DNA of 64,000 nt from an uncultured Pelagibacteraceae bacterium. GTDB taxonomy: Bacteria; Pseudomonadota; Alphaproteobacteria; Pelagibacterales; Pelagibacteraceae. The DNA lies in the NCBI GenBank assembly GCA_902615435.1, contig CACMOZ010000001.1:1-64000 (forward strand), read 5' to 3'. A program made the position numbers and the translations under genes. The notes under the pieces are model-generated. The model made no database searches. It was not told the DNA's origin and saw nothing but the letters and a program-made list of their open reading frames with translations. Shown here one piece after another: positions 8,620 through 17,743 of this stretch (positions are counted from its first letter, which is position 1; the number at the start of each line of letters is the position of its first letter).

Positions 8620-8693
8620 TGGGGCATAGCCAAGCGGTAAGGCAGCGGTTTTTGATACCGCCATCCTAGGTTCGAATCCTAGTGCCCCAGCCA
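8620..8693 (+). tRNA. tRNA-Gln (anticodon TTG)
   Basis: A complete cloverleaf: acceptor TGGGGCA (8620-8626) pairs with TGCCCCA (8683-8689), the discriminator is G8690 and CCA is encoded at 8691-8693. The anticodon stem GCGGT/ACCGC encloses the loop TTTTGAT, giving anticodon TTG; the T arm holds GGTTCGAATCC. A U1-A72 pair start is usual for tRNA-Gln. The 3' end is only 5 bases before the cca start codon. Confidence 0.97.
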
Positions 8694-8698
8694 TAATT

Positions 8699-9958
8699 AT
8701 GTTTGATATAAGTTTCAACTTTATTGATAAAATTATAAAAAACTTTTTTCCATTTTATAAAAATAAAAAATTAAAATTTGTTTTTAATAAACTTCAGGAA
8801 GGTTATTCATCAGACACAGTAACTGCAAGATTTGTTGGAGGTTGTGTCAGAAAATATCTGACTAACAACAAAATCGATGATATCGATATTGCAACAATTT
8901 TAAGTGCTAAAGAGATTAAAGAAAGATTTAAAAATACAAACTTTAAAGTCATTGAAACCGGCATTGAACACGGAACAGTAACTCTTATTTGTGAAAATTT
9001 AAGACTTGAAATAACAACTCTAAGAAAAGATGTTGAAACAGATGGCAGACATGCTGAAGTAGAATACATCAATGATTGGCAACTTGATTCAGAAAGAAGA
9101 GATTTTACCATAAACGCTATTTACCTCGATATTGACGGAAACATATTTGATCCTCAAATGGGAATGATTGACTTAAAAAATAATAATGTAAAGTTTATTG
9201 GTGATCCTCAAAAAAGAATTGAAGAAGATTACTTACGCATCATTCGCTTTATTCGATTTAAAATTATGTATGACGGCAAAGTTGAAACAACAACAAATAA
9301 TGCAATTAAACAAAATTTAGATGGTATTAAAAAAATTTCTAAAGAAAGAATTTTAATTGAATTATTTAAAATTTTAGATTTAAAAAATTTTATTAATTTA
9401 AATGAACGTGTTTATATAAAGGAAATTTTTACCCTTATTTTTCCAGAATTTTATATTAAGCGGATAGATCGATTAGCGAAAATTTATGATCATTTACAAA
9501 TTAATCGTGAACTTTTATTAACTATTTTACTTATCGATGAAAAAAATAATCATGAATATTTTGCACATAAGTATAATGTTTCTAATAATATAAAAGACCA
9601 ACTAAATTTATTTTCTAAAAACTTTAAACATTTCAAAGAAAATAAAAATTTTTTTAATAAAGATCTTGAAAAGAATATTTATTTAAATGATAAAAATCAT
9701 ATAATTAACTTAAATATTCTTAATTTTATAACAAATACAAAACTTAAATATAAAGATTTTTCTGAGACTTTAAGTAAAATACTTAATTCTAAAATTCATA
9801 GCTTTCCCTATGATGGAAAATATTTGAAGGAAAATGGTATGGAACAAGGTTCATTAATTGGCCAAGCCTTAAATGAAATCGAGGAGGAATGGATATTAAA
9901 TAATTTTAAGATAAGTAATGAAAGAGTCAAAGAAATTATTCGATCGTATTCAAATTAA
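8699..9958 (+). CDS. cca: CCA tRNA nucleotidyltransferase / poly(A) polymerase family
   Basis: A 419-residue class II nucleotidyltransferase that adds or repairs the 3' CCA of tRNAs. The nucleotidyltransferase head begins with FVGGCVR at about 45-51, then the DxD metal site D61/D63, and the RRDFTINA motif near 137, followed by the helical neck and body (ERI..EL at about 215-225). The ATG at 8699 is the only ATG in the N-terminal region. It begins 5 bases after the encoded CCA of tRNA-Gln, so no Shine-Dalgarno sequence exists outside the tRNA; the two must share a transcript unless a promoter lies within the tRNA. It converges on greA with a 4-base overlap. Confidence 0.92.
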   Translation: MFDISFNFIDKIIKNFFPFYKNKKLKFVFNKLQEGYSSDTVTARFVGGCVRKYLTNNKIDDIDIATILSAKEIKERFKNTNFKVIETGIEHGTVTLICENLRLEITTLRKDVETDGRHAEVEYINDWQLDSERRDFTINAIYLDIDGNIFDPQMGMIDLKNNNVKFIGDPQKRIEEDYLRIIRFIRFKIMYDGKVETTTNNAIKQNLDGIKKISKERILIELFKILDLKNFINLNERVYIKEIFTLIFPEFYIKRIDRLAKIYDHLQINRELLLTILLIDEKNNHEYFAHKYNVSNNIKDQLNLFSKNFKHFKENKNFFNKDLEKNIYLNDKNHIINLNILNFITNTKLKYKDFSETLSKILNSKIHSFPYDGKYLKENGMEQGSLIGQALNEIEEEWILNNFKISNERVKEIIRSYSN

Positions 9959-10431
9959 ATATATTCAACATCTAATATCTCAAAATTTTTCTCACCTGCA
10001 GGCGTACTTACAATCACCATCTCACCTTTATCTTTTCCAATCAAAGCTTTACCAATCGGGCTTTTAAAAAATATAAGATGTTTTTTAATATCCGCTTCAT
10101 CTTGACCAACTAATTTATAAGTAATTTTTTTATCTGTCTCAAGATCTTGGAGTTTAACAGTAGCACCAAAAATTACCTTTCCATTATTTTCAATTTTGGT
10201 TACATCAATAACATTTGCCCTTGCAATTAAATCATTAATAGCAATTACTCTACTTTCTATTAAAGCTTGTTGTTCTTTTGCAGCATGATACTCAGCATTT
10301 TCTTTTAAATCTCCATGAGATCTAGCTTCAGCTATTGCCTCAACAACTTTTGGTCTCTGAACATTCTTTAGATCTTCTAGTTCTACTTTTAAATTTTGAA
10401 GACCATTTACTGTAATAGGTTCTTTATCCAT
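9955..10431 (-). CDS. greA: Transcription elongation factor GreA
   Basis: A 158-residue protein, exactly the usual GreA length when started at the ATG at 10431 (MDKEPITVNGLQNLK). The N-terminal coiled coil, with the LKENAEYHAAKEQQ segment, inserts into the RNA polymerase secondary channel and its tip acids stimulate cleavage of backtracked RNA; the C-terminal FKBP-like domain with FKSPIGKALIGK is intact. An ATG at 10443 would add four residues and overlap hemF. It follows hemF after 2 bases, likely in the trmL-hemF-greA operon. Confidence 0.94.
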   Translation of the reverse strand: MDKEPITVNGLQNLKVELEDLKNVQRPKVVEAIAEARSHGDLKENAEYHAAKEQQALIESRVIAINDLIARANVIDVTKIENNGKVIFGATVKLQDLETDKKITYKLVGQDEADIKKHLIFFKSPIGKALIGKDKGEMVIVSTPAGEKNFEILDVEYI

Positions 10432-10433
10432 AA

Positions 10434-11258
10434 TTATTTCCATTTAGCCTCTGGCGGCAAAGACATCAATATAGACTCTATATTTCCACCAGAATTTAAA
10501 CCAAATTTTGTGCCTCTATCATACAACAAATTAAATTCTACATATCTTCCTCGTTTAAACAATTGTTTTTCTTTATCTTTATGTGAGTATTTAATTTTTT
10601 TTTTTCTATTTATTATTTTATTTGAAATATCAATAAAAGCTAATCCAAGATCTCTAACAAATTTAAAATTTTTAATCCAATCTTTGGTTTCATAATCGAA
10701 AAAAATTCCACCAATTCCTCTTGGCTCTTTTCTATGAGGAAGATAAAAATATTTATCACACCAGTTTTTATATTTTTTATAATTTTTTTTATTTTGAATG
10801 CAAACTTTTTTAAGTTCATTGTGAAAAATCCTTCTTTCTACTTTGTCATTATGACTAGGTGTTGCATCGACTCCACCACCAAACCACTCTTTAGAAGTAA
10901 CAATAAATCTCGTATTAAAATGAACTGCTGGTATTTTTGGATTTTTCATGTGAGCAACAACTGAAATTCCAGAGGCCCAATATTTACCCTTTTTTTTAGC
11001 ACCTAAAATTTGTGATCTAAATCTTTTTGGGAAGATACCAGAGACAGTAGATTTATTTACTCCGACTTTATCAAAAATCTCTCCACCAGTTAAAAGGTAT
11101 GAAGTTCCGCCACCTTCTTTGATACTTTTCTTATACCAATCTCTTTTAATGAATTTCAGTTTATTATTTTCTAAACGCTCAAAGGATTTACATATTTGAA
11201 TTTGCAAGTATGTAAACCAGCTTTCGGCCATTTTTTTTCTATAGTCAGATGAAATCAT
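10434..11258 (-). CDS. hemF: Oxygen-dependent coproporphyrinogen III oxidase
   Basis: A 274-residue aerobic haem-synthesis enzyme that decarboxylates coproporphyrinogen III to protoporphyrinogen IX with O2. Family signatures are HFNTRF around 155, GGGVDATPSHND around 168-180, RGIGGIFFDY around 225 and the C-terminal RYVEFNLLYDRGTKFGL segment. It is slightly shorter than the usual 300 residues but complete. The ATG at 11258 overlaps the trmL stop by one base, so the two are translationally coupled. Confidence 0.95.
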   Translation of the reverse strand: MISSDYRKKMAESWFTYLQIQICKSFERLENNKLKFIKRDWYKKSIKEGGGTSYLLTGGEIFDKVGVNKSTVSGIFPKRFRSQILGAKKKGKYWASGISVVAHMKNPKIPAVHFNTRFIVTSKEWFGGGVDATPSHNDKVERRIFHNELKKVCIQNKKNYKKYKNWCDKYFYLPHRKEPRGIGGIFFDYETKDWIKNFKFVRDLGLAFIDISNKIINRKKKIKYSHKDKEKQLFKRGRYVEFNLLYDRGTKFGLNSGGNIESILMSLPPEAKWK

Positions 11259-11707
11259 TATTTTAATAAGTTGTTCTGTCTTAGAGCCTCAGCTGAAATG
11301 ATAGCTACGCTCATTGCAACATTAAGCGATCTAGTTTTTTTATTTATTGGAACTTTAACTTTATTTTTAATAGTCTTATGAAGACTTTCCGGTACCCCGG
11401 CACTTTCTCTACCAAATAAAAGAATATCATTTTTTTTAAAAATAAATTTATGATAGTTTTTTTTAGCCTTAGTTGTCATAAGAATGATCCTTTTTTTTTT
11501 ATTCTTAGTTAAAAATTTATCATAATCCTCATACCTCAATATTTTACTTAATCCAAAATAATCCATCGCGACTCTTTTAAATTTAGAGTCATTTAAATTA
11601 AAACCACAAGGCTCAATAATATGAATTTTTAGATTTAAGCAGGCTCCCAATCTTATTATAGCTGCAGTATTTTGAGGTATATCGGGTTTATATAGAGCTA
11701 TGTGCAT
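11258..11707 (-). CDS. trmL: tRNA (cytidine/uridine(34)-2'-O)-methyltransferase, SPOUT family
   Basis: A 149-residue SPOUT methyltransferase. It shows YKPDIPQNTAAIIRLGACL at the N terminus, LLFGRESAGVPE at about 101-112, and the knotted C-terminal SLNVAMSVAI segment. TrmL methylates the ribose of the wobble base of tRNA-Leu isoacceptors with S-adenosylmethionine. It heads the trmL-hemF-greA minus-strand operon and is divergent from petA with an 89-base gap that must hold both promoters. Confidence 0.92.
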   Translation of the reverse strand: MHIALYKPDIPQNTAAIIRLGACLNLKIHIIEPCGFNLNDSKFKRVAMDYFGLSKILRYEDYDKFLTKNKKKRIILMTTKAKKNYHKFIFKKNDILLFGRESAGVPESLHKTIKNKVKVPINKKTRSLNVAMSVAIISAEALRQNNLLK

Positions 11708-11796
11708 TATTATTGCTTAATTTATGTGTCATTCTGACCCTAGAGTATTTAAAAACATAGTTTAAATAAATATATACATTATAAACACATACATAA

Positions 11797-12318
11797 ATGA
11801 GCAAAGAAGAAAAGAAAATAAATCGAAGAGATTTTTTATTTACAGCTAGCTATACTATTGGAGCGGTAGGGGTCGGCGCAGTAATTTGGCCAATGATAGA
11901 TCAAATGAATCCTGATAAAGCTCAACAAGCTTTAGCAACTACAGAAGTTGACATTAGTAGTATAGAACCTGGCAAATCTATTACTGTTTTATGGAGAGGA
12001 AAACCAGTATTTATAAAAAAAAGAACTTTAGAGGAAATAGCTGAGGCCAGGGCGGTAAAATTGGACGATTTGCCTGATCCTCAAAAAGATGAGGATAGAG
12101 TAAAAGACGGAAAAGATGAATGGTTAGTCATGTTAGGAGTTTGTACACACCTTGGATGCGTACCTTTAAAAGATAAAGGAGACTTCAATGGCTGGTTTTG
12201 TCCTTGCCATGGTTCACATTACGATGTATCAGGCAGGATAAGAAAAGGACCAGCTCCAACAAATATGGAAATACCAAAGTTTGAATTTGTTGATAGCAAT
12301 ACTATTAAAATTGGATAA
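11797..12318 (+). CDS. petA: Ubiquinol-cytochrome c reductase iron-sulfur (Rieske) subunit
   Basis: A 173-residue Rieske protein of the bc1 complex. A twin-arginine stretch (NRRDFLF, R10-R11) precedes a single membrane helix at about 16-33, consistent with Tat-dependent insertion. The 2Fe-2S ligands are C116 and H118 in CTHLGC and C135 and H138 in CPCHGSH, with C121 and C137 forming the usual disulfide. It passes electrons from quinol to cytochrome c1 at the periplasmic side. It is the first gene of petABC, 6 bases before petB. Confidence 0.97.
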   Translation: MSKEEKKINRRDFLFTASYTIGAVGVGAVIWPMIDQMNPDKAQQALATTEVDISSIEPGKSITVLWRGKPVFIKKRTLEEIAEARAVKLDDLPDPQKDEDRVKDGKDEWLVMLGVCTHLGCVPLKDKGDFNGWFCPCHGSHYDVSGRIRKGPAPTNMEIPKFEFVDSNTIKIG

Positions 12319-12324
12319 ATAATT

Positions 12325-13584
12325 ATGAGTGATCACGAATACGTACCAAAATCTAAAGCAGGAAAATGGTTTAATGACCGTTTACCCTTGCTTACGCTTG
12401 GAGCACATCTAACAGATTACCCAACTCCCAAAAATTTAAATTATTGGTGGACCTTTGGCGGAATTTTAACTTTTTGCTTGATCACTCAAATAGTTACAGG
12501 AATTGTTTTAGCAATGCATTATGTCGCCCACGCTGATTTAGCTTTTGCAAGTGTGGAACACATAATGAGAGATGTAAATTATGGTTGGTTAATAAGATAT
12601 ATACATAGCAATGGTGCATCTATGTTTTTCCTAGCAGTTTACATACACATTTTTAGATCTTTGTTTTATGGATCTTATAAGTCACCAAGAGAAGTAATTT
12701 GGATAATTGGTCTTATGATTTATTTATTAATGATGGCAGCAGCTTTCATGGGTTACGTTTTGCCTTGGGGTCAAATGAGCTTCTGGGGTGCTACTGTGAT
12801 AACTAATTTATTTAGCGCGATACCATTAGTTGGGGAAAGTATTACAACTTGGTTATGGGGAGCATACTCTGTAGATAATCCAACGCTAAACAGATTCTTT
12901 AGTTTACATTATTTAATACCGTTTTTAATTTTGGGATTAGTAGTTTTACACATTTGGGCTTTACATGTTCCAGGAAATAATAACCCTGTAGGAATTGATA
13001 TAAAAAAACCGTCTAAAGATACAGTGCCATTCCATCCTTATATAACAATTAAAGATGCTTTCGCGCTTTTAGTATTTATGATCATATTTGCTGGATTTGT
13101 ATTTTTCACTCCTAATGTTTTGGGTCACTCAGACAATTATATACCTGCCAATCCTTTAGTTACACCTGCTCATATCGTGCCCGAATGGTATTTGTTACCA
13201 TTTTACGCAATTTTGAGATCAGTACCTGATAAATTAGGTGGGGTAATTTTAATGTTCAGCGCAATTTTTATTTTATTTGTCTTACCTTGGTTAGATACAT
13301 CAAAAGTTAGATCGGCTGTTTTTAGACCCATTTATAGACAGTTCTTTTGGATATTAGTAATAGACGTACTAATGCTTGGTTATGTAGGTGCGATGCCAGC
13401 TGAAGGAATTTACTTAATATTAGCTAGAGTGGGAACTGTTTATTACTTCTTACATTTTATAGTAGTTATGCCTGTCGTCGGTTATTTGGAAAAAACAGAT
13501 CCGGTTCCTATGAGCATCTCCGAGCCAGTATTAACCGGAGGAGCAGAAGCATCTTTAGCTAGGAAGGTTAATGATAAAGTTTAA
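12325..13584 (+). CDS. petB: Cytochrome b of the bc1 complex
   Basis: A 419-residue integral membrane subunit with the quinol-oxidising and quinone-reducing sites. Transmembrane helices fill the chain; haem-ligating histidines lie in helices B and D (for example AMHYVAH and [15 protein letters not shown]), and the Qo-site motif PEWY is present ([15 protein letters not shown] at about 288-302). The length matches alphaproteobacterial one-piece cytochrome b. The C terminus overlaps the petC start by 14 bases. Confidence 0.98.
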   Translation: MSDHEYVPKSKAGKWFNDRLPLLTLGAHLTDYPTPKNLNYWWTFGGILTFCLITQIVTGIVLAMHYVAHADLAFASVEHIMRDVNYGWLIRYIHSNGASMFFLAVYIHIFRSLFYGSYKSPREVIWIIGLMIYLLMMAAAFMGYVLPWGQMSFWGATVITNLFSAIPLVGESITTWLWGAYSVDNPTLNRFFSLHYLIPFLILGLVVLHIWALHVPGNNNPVGIDIKKPSKDTVPFHPYITIKDAFALLVFMIIFAGFVFFTPNVLGHSDNYIPANPLVTPAHIVPEWYLLPFYAILRSVPDKLGGVILMFSAIFILFVLPWLDTSKVRSAVFRPIYRQFFWILVIDVLMLGYVGAMPAEGIYLILARVGTVYYFLHFIVVMPVVGYLEKTDPVPMSISEPVLTGGAEASLARKVNDKV

Positions 13585-14353
13585 TATAAAACTACTCGTT
13601 TTATCTTTCTTGTTACTTATCTCACTTAGACCACTACAAAGCGCTGAAATGGTTGATCCAATTAAAGTGAATTGGAGTTTTAAAGGTTTAACAGGAACTT
13701 TTGATAGAGCATCACTACAAAGAGGTTTTCAAGTTTATAAAGAAGTCTGTGCTTCTTGTCACTCAATGCAATACCTTAGCTATAGAAATCTAGGAGAACC
13801 CGGCGGACCTGAGTTTTCAGAACAAGAGGTAAAAGCTATCGCTGCTAGTTTTGAAATAGAAGATGGTCCAGATTCTCAGGGAGAAATGTTTACTCGACCA
13901 GGAAAACCTTCAGATAAATTTAAAAACCCATACCCTAATGTTCAGGCAGCAACAGCTGCAAATGGTGGAGCATACCCTCCTGATATGTCAGTTTTAGTTA
14001 AAGCAAGAAAAGGAGGAGCTAATTACATTTATTCAGTTCTTGTCGGCTACGAAGATCCTCCTCCAGGTGTAACTCTTGATGACGGTGTTTACTATAATAA
14101 ATATATGGCCGGCAATAAGATTAAAATGCCAAACAATTTAATGGATGGTTTAGTTGAATATGCAGATGGTACCCAGTCTACTGTTGATCAGATGGCTAAA
14201 GATGTAACAACTTTTTTAGCTTGGGCTGCCGAACCTGAACTTGAAGAAAGACATAGAACGGGTGTAAAAGTAATTATTTATTTAATTCTTTTAACTACCT
14301 TAGTTTATTTAAGTATGAAAAAAATATGGTCACGGATTGACACGGAAGTATAA
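13571..14353 (+). CDS. petC: Cytochrome c1
   Basis: A 260-residue membrane-anchored c-type cytochrome. A signal peptide (about 1-25) is followed by the haem-attachment motif C60-A-S-C63-H64 and the probable sixth ligand M186 in [10 protein letters not shown]; a C-terminal membrane anchor spans about 234-250. It accepts electrons from the Rieske protein and delivers them to soluble or membrane cytochrome c. The gene converges on ychF with a 24-base overlap of coding ends, leaving no room for a separate terminator. Confidence 0.97.
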   Translation: MIKFNIKLLVLSFLLLISLRPLQSAEMVDPIKVNWSFKGLTGTFDRASLQRGFQVYKEVCASCHSMQYLSYRNLGEPGGPEFSEQEVKAIAASFEIEDGPDSQGEMFTRPGKPSDKFKNPYPNVQAATAANGGAYPPDMSVLVKARKGGANYIYSVLVGYEDPPPGVTLDDGVYYNKYMAGNKIKMPNNLMDGLVEYADGTQSTVDQMAKDVTTFLAWAAEPELEERHRTGVKVIIYLILLTTLVYLSMKKIWSRIDTEV

Positions 14354-15400
14354 GACGTCTCCATCTTTAACTATATAATCTTTACCTTCAATTCTAAGCT
14401 TTCCGTTTTCTTTACATTTTTCCGCACTGCCAAACTTTATAAAATCTTCACAAGTAATTGCCTCTGCTCGAATAAAGTTTTTTTCAAAATCGGTATGAAT
14501 TACACTCGCTGCTTTTGGAGCAAGCGTATTTTTTTCTACTGTCCAAGCTCTACTTTCTTCTGGTCCTGATGTAAAAAATGTATCAAGATTCAAAAGTTCG
14601 TACCCCTCTTTAATTAATTGATTAAGACCAGTTTTATTTAATCCAATCTCTTTCATAAAAGTTTCTCTTTCATCATTATCTAACCCCATAATTTGATCCT
14701 CAATATCAGCGCAAATAGTAATAATTTTTTCATTTGAATATTTTTTTTTTACATTCTCAGTAAAATTATTTCCACTAGCCAAACTATCTTCATCAACATT
14801 ACATACTATGATTTTTGGTTTAATACTTAATAACCCTAATGAGGACAAAAGCTTTTTTTCATATTCGTCGTTTGACAATATTTCTTTGCCATCATTTAAA
14901 TGATTTAATTTTTCTTCAAGTATTTTAATCTCCTTTTCTTGCATTAATTTTTTTTTACCTTTTTCAAGTTTTTTTTGAATAACATCTAAATCAGATAATA
15001 TTATTTCTGTTTTGATAGTCTCAAGGTCTTCTACTGGATTAATTTTAGAATTTACGTGAGTGATTTTATCAGACTCAAAGCATCTTACTAAGTGAATGAT
15101 GGCATCCACTTCCCTTATATGAGAAAGAAATTTATTTCCTAAACCTTCACCTTTTGATGCTCCCTTGACTAATCCAGCGATATCCACAAAAGTTATATTG
15201 GTATATATTTTTTTCTTTGAATTAGATAGTTTTGTTAACTTATCTAATCTTTCATCAATGACATCAACAATTCCAATATTTGGATCGATAGTACAGAATG
15301 GAAAATTAGCTGCCTCCGCATTTTTTGATGCAGTTAACGCATTAAATAAAGTAGACTTGCCAACATTTGGAAGTCCTACAATTCCACATTTAAACCCCAT
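14330..15400 (-). CDS. ychF: Ribosome-associated ATPase/GTPase YchF (OLA1 family)
   Basis: A 356-residue Obg-related P-loop protein. The G1 motif GLPNVGKST is at about 8-16, the switch/G3 region DIAGLVKGASKGEGLGN follows near 70, and the NVDE motif near 200 replaces the canonical NKxD, which explains the family's preference for ATP. The C-terminal TGS-like domain with FIRAEAITCEDF is intact. YchF binds ribosomes and modulates stress responses. It overlaps pth by 11 bases; this pth-ychF pairing is widespread. Confidence 0.95.
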   Translation of the reverse strand: MGFKCGIVGLPNVGKSTLFNALTASKNAEAANFPFCTIDPNIGIVDVIDERLDKLTKLSNSKKKIYTNITFVDIAGLVKGASKGEGLGNKFLSHIREVDAIIHLVRCFESDKITHVNSKINPVEDLETIKTEIILSDLDVIQKKLEKGKKKLMQEKEIKILEEKLNHLNDGKEILSNDEYEKKLLSSLGLLSIKPKIIVCNVDEDSLASGNNFTENVKKKYSNEKIITICADIEDQIMGLDNDERETFMKEIGLNKTGLNQLIKEGYELLNLDTFFTSGPEESRAWTVEKNTLAPKAASVIHTDFEKNFIRAEAITCEDFIKFGSAEKCKENGKLRIEGKDYIVKDGDVLYFRVNP

Positions 15401-15962
15401 TTAGGTCTTGATTTACTTTACTTGAAAAAAGATCAATTTTTTTATCAATCAATGTTGGTAATTGTTTTACAATATTTTCTGTAATTTCATTAATTTTCTC
15501 CTCTTCGTCCTCTTTAAAATCTTCTAAAACATGATTGTTAACTTTTTTCTTTTGTTTAGGATGTCCTATTCCTATACGAACCCTCGAATAATCTTTGCCT
15601 ATAAATTTATCAATAGACTCTATTCCATTGTGTCCAGCACTACTTCCTCCAAATTTTGCTTTTATCTTTCCAAAGTCAATATCCATATCATCATGAAAAA
15701 CAAAAACATCTTTTGCTTCAATTTTAAAATAATCAATCAGTTCTTTAATTGCTGTTCCTGAATTATTCATAAAAGTTAATGGTTTAATTGCGTATATTTT
15801 TTTTTCTTCAATATTTCCGGTTGTAAGTAGGCCTTTGAATTTAGGTTTTTGTTTTGACAACTTAAAGTGGGCATTGATAGCGTCAATTATTTTAAAACCT
15901 ATATTGTGTCTAGTGTTAGTATAATTGGACCCAGGATTTCCTAATCCGACGAGTAAAAGCAT
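15390..15962 (-). CDS. pth: Peptidyl-tRNA hydrolase
   Basis: A 190-residue enzyme that recycles peptidyl-tRNA released from stalled ribosomes. It begins with LVGLGNPGSNYTNTRHNIGF containing the catalytic histidine H19, has the FMNNSG substrate motif near 65 and the HDDMDIDFGK segment near 90, then GGSSAGHNGIES. The C-terminal tail is more charged than usual. It follows rplY after 5 bases; rplY-pth-ychF is a standard translation operon. Confidence 0.95.
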   Translation of the reverse strand: MLLLVGLGNPGSNYTNTRHNIGFKIIDAINAHFKLSKQKPKFKGLLTTGNIEEKKIYAIKPLTFMNNSGTAIKELIDYFKIEAKDVFVFHDDMDIDFGKIKAKFGGSSAGHNGIESIDKFIGKDYSRVRIGIGHPKQKKKVNNHVLEDFKEDEEEKINEITENIVKQLPTLIDKKIDLFSSKVNQDLNGV

Positions 15963-15967
15963 ATTAA

Positions 15968-16720
15968 TTATTTCTTTTCAGCAGGTTTTTTTTCAGCAGG
16001 TTTTTTATCTTCGGTTTTTTTATCAGCACCTTCTTTTGCTTTTTCATCTTTTTTAGCACTTTCTCCATCTTTGGCTGCCGCTTCTGCGCCTTCTGCAGGA
16101 ACTTCTCCTTCAGCGCCCTCTGTAGTAGTTTCTCCCTCTGCTGGTTTTTCTGGTTCCTTAATGACCGTTGGAGAAGCCACTGTAGCAATAACAAAATCTC
16201 GATCAGTAATTGTTGGAATTACATTATCATCCAATTTTACAGAAGAAATTTTAATACTTGTTCCAATATCTGTGCCTGTTAAATCAACAATAATTTCATT
16301 TGGTATATTTTCTGCTGGACATTTTAATTCAACTTTTCTTCTTACAATATTTAACACTCCACCTCTCTTTAGGCCTGGAGAGTCTGGATGATTTATAAAT
16401 TTTACAGGTATCTCTAAAATAATTTTTTTGCCAGTTACAATTCTCATAAAATCAATGTGAATAGGCTCTTCAGATACTACATTGAAAGCTACTTCTCTTG
16501 GAATTACTTTTTCTTTTTTACCATTAATATCTAGTTCCAAAACCTTAGATAAAAAAGTATCTGAATTAATTAAATTTTTAATATCTTTTTTTTCTATAGA
16601 TATATTTAGATTTGCGTCTTTACCGCCATATAATATGGCAGGGATAAATCCTTTAGATCTCAGTTTATTATTAGCACCTGAGGAAGTTTTCTCTCTTTTT
16701 ATTGCCTTTAAATTGCTCAT
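15968..16720 (-). CDS. rplY: 50S ribosomal protein L25/Ctc with a charged low-complexity tail
   Basis: A 250-residue CTC-type L25. The N-terminal 5S rRNA-binding domain (about 1-90, with GFIPAILYGGKDANL) and the C-terminal TL5-like beta domain (about 95-185) are clear. Residues from about 190 to the end are an Ala/Glu then Lys/Glu-rich tail ending in two PAEKK repeats; such tails occur on Ctc proteins of other alphaproteobacteria and are probably disordered. A sigma70-type promoter can be fitted just upstream, in the gap after prs. Confidence 0.95.
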   Translation of the reverse strand: MSNLKAIKREKTSSGANNKLRSKGFIPAILYGGKDANLNISIEKKDIKNLINSDTFLSKVLELDINGKKEKVIPREVAFNVVSEEPIHIDFMRIVTGKKIILEIPVKFINHPDSPGLKRGGVLNIVRRKVELKCPAENIPNEIIVDLTGTDIGTSIKISSVKLDDNVIPTITDRDFVIATVASPTVIKEPEKPAEGETTTEGAEGEVPAEGAEAAAKDGESAKKDEKAKEGADKKTEDKKPAEKKPAEKK

Positions 16721-16737
16721 AATTTTATTGAAGAGCG

Positions 16738-16766
16738 TATATAACCCATGATCTTAATCAAAACAA
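16738..16766 (-). promoter_or_regulatory. Predicted sigma70 promoter for rplY-pth-ychF
   Basis: On the minus strand a -35 TTGTTT (16766-16761) and a -10 TATATA (16743-16738) are separated by 17 bases, placing transcription start about 10 bases before the rplY ATG at 16720. It lies entirely in the 49-base gap to prs. Predicted from hexamers only. Confidence 0.4.
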
Positions 16767-16769
16767 GTA

Positions 16770-17702
16770 TTAATTAAATAAATCGGATACCGAATTTGAA
16801 TTAGCAATCCTTTTTATTGCTTCTGACATTAATGAAGATATAGATAAAACCTCGATTTTACTATTATTATTAATTTTTTTACTATTATCTATGGTGTCAG
16901 TTACTACAAGTTTCTTAATTTTTGAATTTTTTATTTTTTTTGCCGCATCTCCGCTTAAGACACCATGAGAAATAAATACATAAACTTCATTTGCCCCACT
17001 TTTTATTAAAGCATTAACAGCATTAATTATTGTGCCTCCGCTATCAATTATATCGTCAACAATTATACATGTTTTATTTTTAACATTTCCTAAAATATTC
17101 ATAACTTCAGATTTACCAGGAGCGGGTCTTCTCTTGTCTATAATTGCGAGATCAGCTTTTATTCTGTTGGCTAGATCTCTAGTTCTTGCTACACCACCAA
17201 CGTCTGGAGAAACACATATAAGTTTTTTACCACCCAACTTTTTCTTAATATATTTTGCAAATAATGGGGCCGTATATAAATTATCTACTGGCATATCAAA
17301 GAAGCCTTGAATTTGACCAGCATGTAAATCTACAGTAACAACTCTTGTTGCGCCTGCATTAGTTATTAAATTTGCCATCACCTTGGCTGAAATAGAAGTT
17401 CTTGGCGCTACCTTACGATCTTGTCTTGCATATCCAAAGTATGGAATTACAGCTGTTATGGTTTTAGCTGAAGATCTTTTTAGCGCATCAATTACTAAAA
17501 GTAATTCCATTAAATTATCGTTTGCTGGATTGGAAGTAGATTGAATTACAAATACACTATTGCCCCTAATATTTTCATTTATTTCAATATAAATTTCCCC
17601 ATCAGCAAATCTTCTGATGTTAGTATTGATTAATTTTAGCTTTAAGTTTTTAGCAATATTTTTACTTAGTTTTAAATTGCTTGTTCCAGATAAAATTTTC
17701 AT
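16770..17702 (-). CDS. prs: Ribose-phosphate pyrophosphokinase
   Basis: A 310-residue class I PRPP synthetase, full length. It has the RRFADGEIYIEI region near 33, the FGYARQDRK ATP-binding flap near 97-105, DLHAGQIQGFFDMP near 130-143, the KRRP catalytic segment near 195, and the PRPP loop VDDIIDSGGT near 222-231. It supplies PRPP for nucleotide, His, Trp and cofactor synthesis. It lies in the long lgt-midA-pgeF-prs minus-strand run, 41 bases after pgeF. Confidence 0.96.
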   Translation of the reverse strand: MKILSGTSNLKLSKNIAKNLKLKLINTNIRRFADGEIYIEINENIRGNSVFVIQSTSNPANDNLMELLLVIDALKRSSAKTITAVIPYFGYARQDRKVAPRTSISAKVMANLITNAGATRVVTVDLHAGQIQGFFDMPVDNLYTAPLFAKYIKKKLGGKKLICVSPDVGGVARTRDLANRIKADLAIIDKRRPAPGKSEVMNILGNVKNKTCIIVDDIIDSGGTIINAVNALIKSGANEVYVFISHGVLSGDAAKKIKNSKIKKLVVTDTIDNSKKINNNSKIEVLSISSLMSEAIKRIANSNSVSDLFN

Positions 17703-17743
17703 GAAATGTAATTATTTATACCTTATTTCTATATCTTTTCAAA

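Noticed and set aside
13571-15400. A frame problem at the petC/ychF overlap
   Set aside because: Both proteins keep full-length, well-conserved C termini; the 24-base convergent overlap is normal compaction.
16071-16391. Open frame of 106 codons antisense to rplY, rich in Ala/Ser/Pro
   Set aside because: It mirrors the low-complexity Ala/Glu/Lys coding of the L25 tail and shows no start signal or recognisable domain.
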